Positions 20,327 to 20,492 of a DNA stretch of 20,492 nt are shown in pieces. Source of the DNA: a virus. Position numbers and translations under genes: made by a program. The notes under the pieces were generated by a model. It had not been told where the DNA came from and made no database searches. It saw only the letters and a list, made by a program, of their open reading frames with translations. Within the stretch, counting starts at the first letter, position 1. Every line of letters starts with the position of its first letter. Location of the stretch: positions 1-20,492 of IMG/VR virus record IMGVR_UViG_3300049846_000804. The stretch is one strand, 5' to 3'.

Positions 20327-20492
20327 TCAGACGAGGCTGAGGTTGAACAGGTGGGTCGGAGGGCCGGACAGGTTGAAGTTGATCGAGGCCACCAGGGCGT
20401 CGCTGGTGTTTGCCGAAACCGAGAAGCCGCCGAGGGAGATCGGCGCCTCGATGTAGGACGAGAGGGTGTCATCGATGACGCTGCCCACGCCT
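20327..20492 (-). CDS. Partial structural protein, putative major tail protein C-terminus
   Basis: A frame runs in from the right edge and ends in TGA at 20327-20329, giving 54 visible residues (GVGSVIDDTLSSYIEAPISL at the left, ending PPTHLFNLSLV). The segment is strand-rich with small and hydroxylated residues, as in tail tube proteins (ALVASINFNLSG). No diagnostic motif is present in this short piece. The call rests on gene order, immediately upstream of the assembly chaperones where lambda-like phages place the major tail protein, and on the strong terminator that follows. A tail terminator or another virion protein is the alternative. Confidence 0.5.
   Translation of the reverse strand, partial: GVGSVIDDTLSSYIEAPISLGGFSVSANTSDALVASINFNLSGPPTHLFNLSLV

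Noticed and set aside
1-20492. tRNA, CRISPR array, integrase or attachment site
   Set aside because: I saw no cloverleaf-like segment, no spaced identical repeats and no recombinase motif on either strand; prophage status therefore remains open.

Overview
The window is part of a tailed-phage (siphovirus-type) genome or prophage with high G+C. The host is inferred, not shown. The tail-tip protein, the small tail protein before the tail-tube-like genes, the C39-type hydrolase with its N-terminal helical module, and the fibre proteins all resemble families I know from picocyanobacterial (Synechococcus/Cyanobium) siphophages. No capsid, terminase, replication, integrase or host gene is visible, so lysogeny cannot be judged.

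Layout. Bases 1-3187 carry a tightly packed plus-strand block: a partial Cys-rich protein, a DUF3310 protein, several small hypotheticals, an NrdR-like zinc-ribbon protein, a C39-like cysteine peptidase, a class 3 lipase, and three small genes of unknown role. Many neighbours overlap by 1-14 bases, which suggests translational coupling. Bases 3184-20492 carry the tail module on the minus strand, converging on the plus block so that the two last stop codons share bases.

Read in its own direction (right to left), the tail module runs: end of a putative major tail protein, terminator, tail assembly chaperone with a frameshifted extension (G/GT type), terminator, tape measure with an embedded lysozyme-like domain, minor tail protein L-like, NlpC/P60-like protein (K-like), tail tip protein J-like, a small tail protein, two tail-tube-like paralogues, two repeat-rich fibre proteins, and a possible adhesin tip protein. 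This is lambda-like gene order up to J, followed by a fibre cluster.

Two free-standing HNH-type homing endonuclease genes sit on the plus strand inside the minus-strand tail module, one on each side of the tape measure gene. Each ends in a short 3' overlap with the tail gene it converges on.

Main points for a second look: an undisplayed +1 (or -2) frame extension of the tail chaperone with candidate slip sites; the paired antisense endonucleases around the tape measure; a tandem tail-tube paralogue pair; a 27-unit decapeptide repeat in the long fibre; and a peptidase/lipase pair in a lysis-like position without a visible holin. There is no gene-free stretch over 300 bases; the loosest is about 702-863, which holds only a 27-codon ORF.
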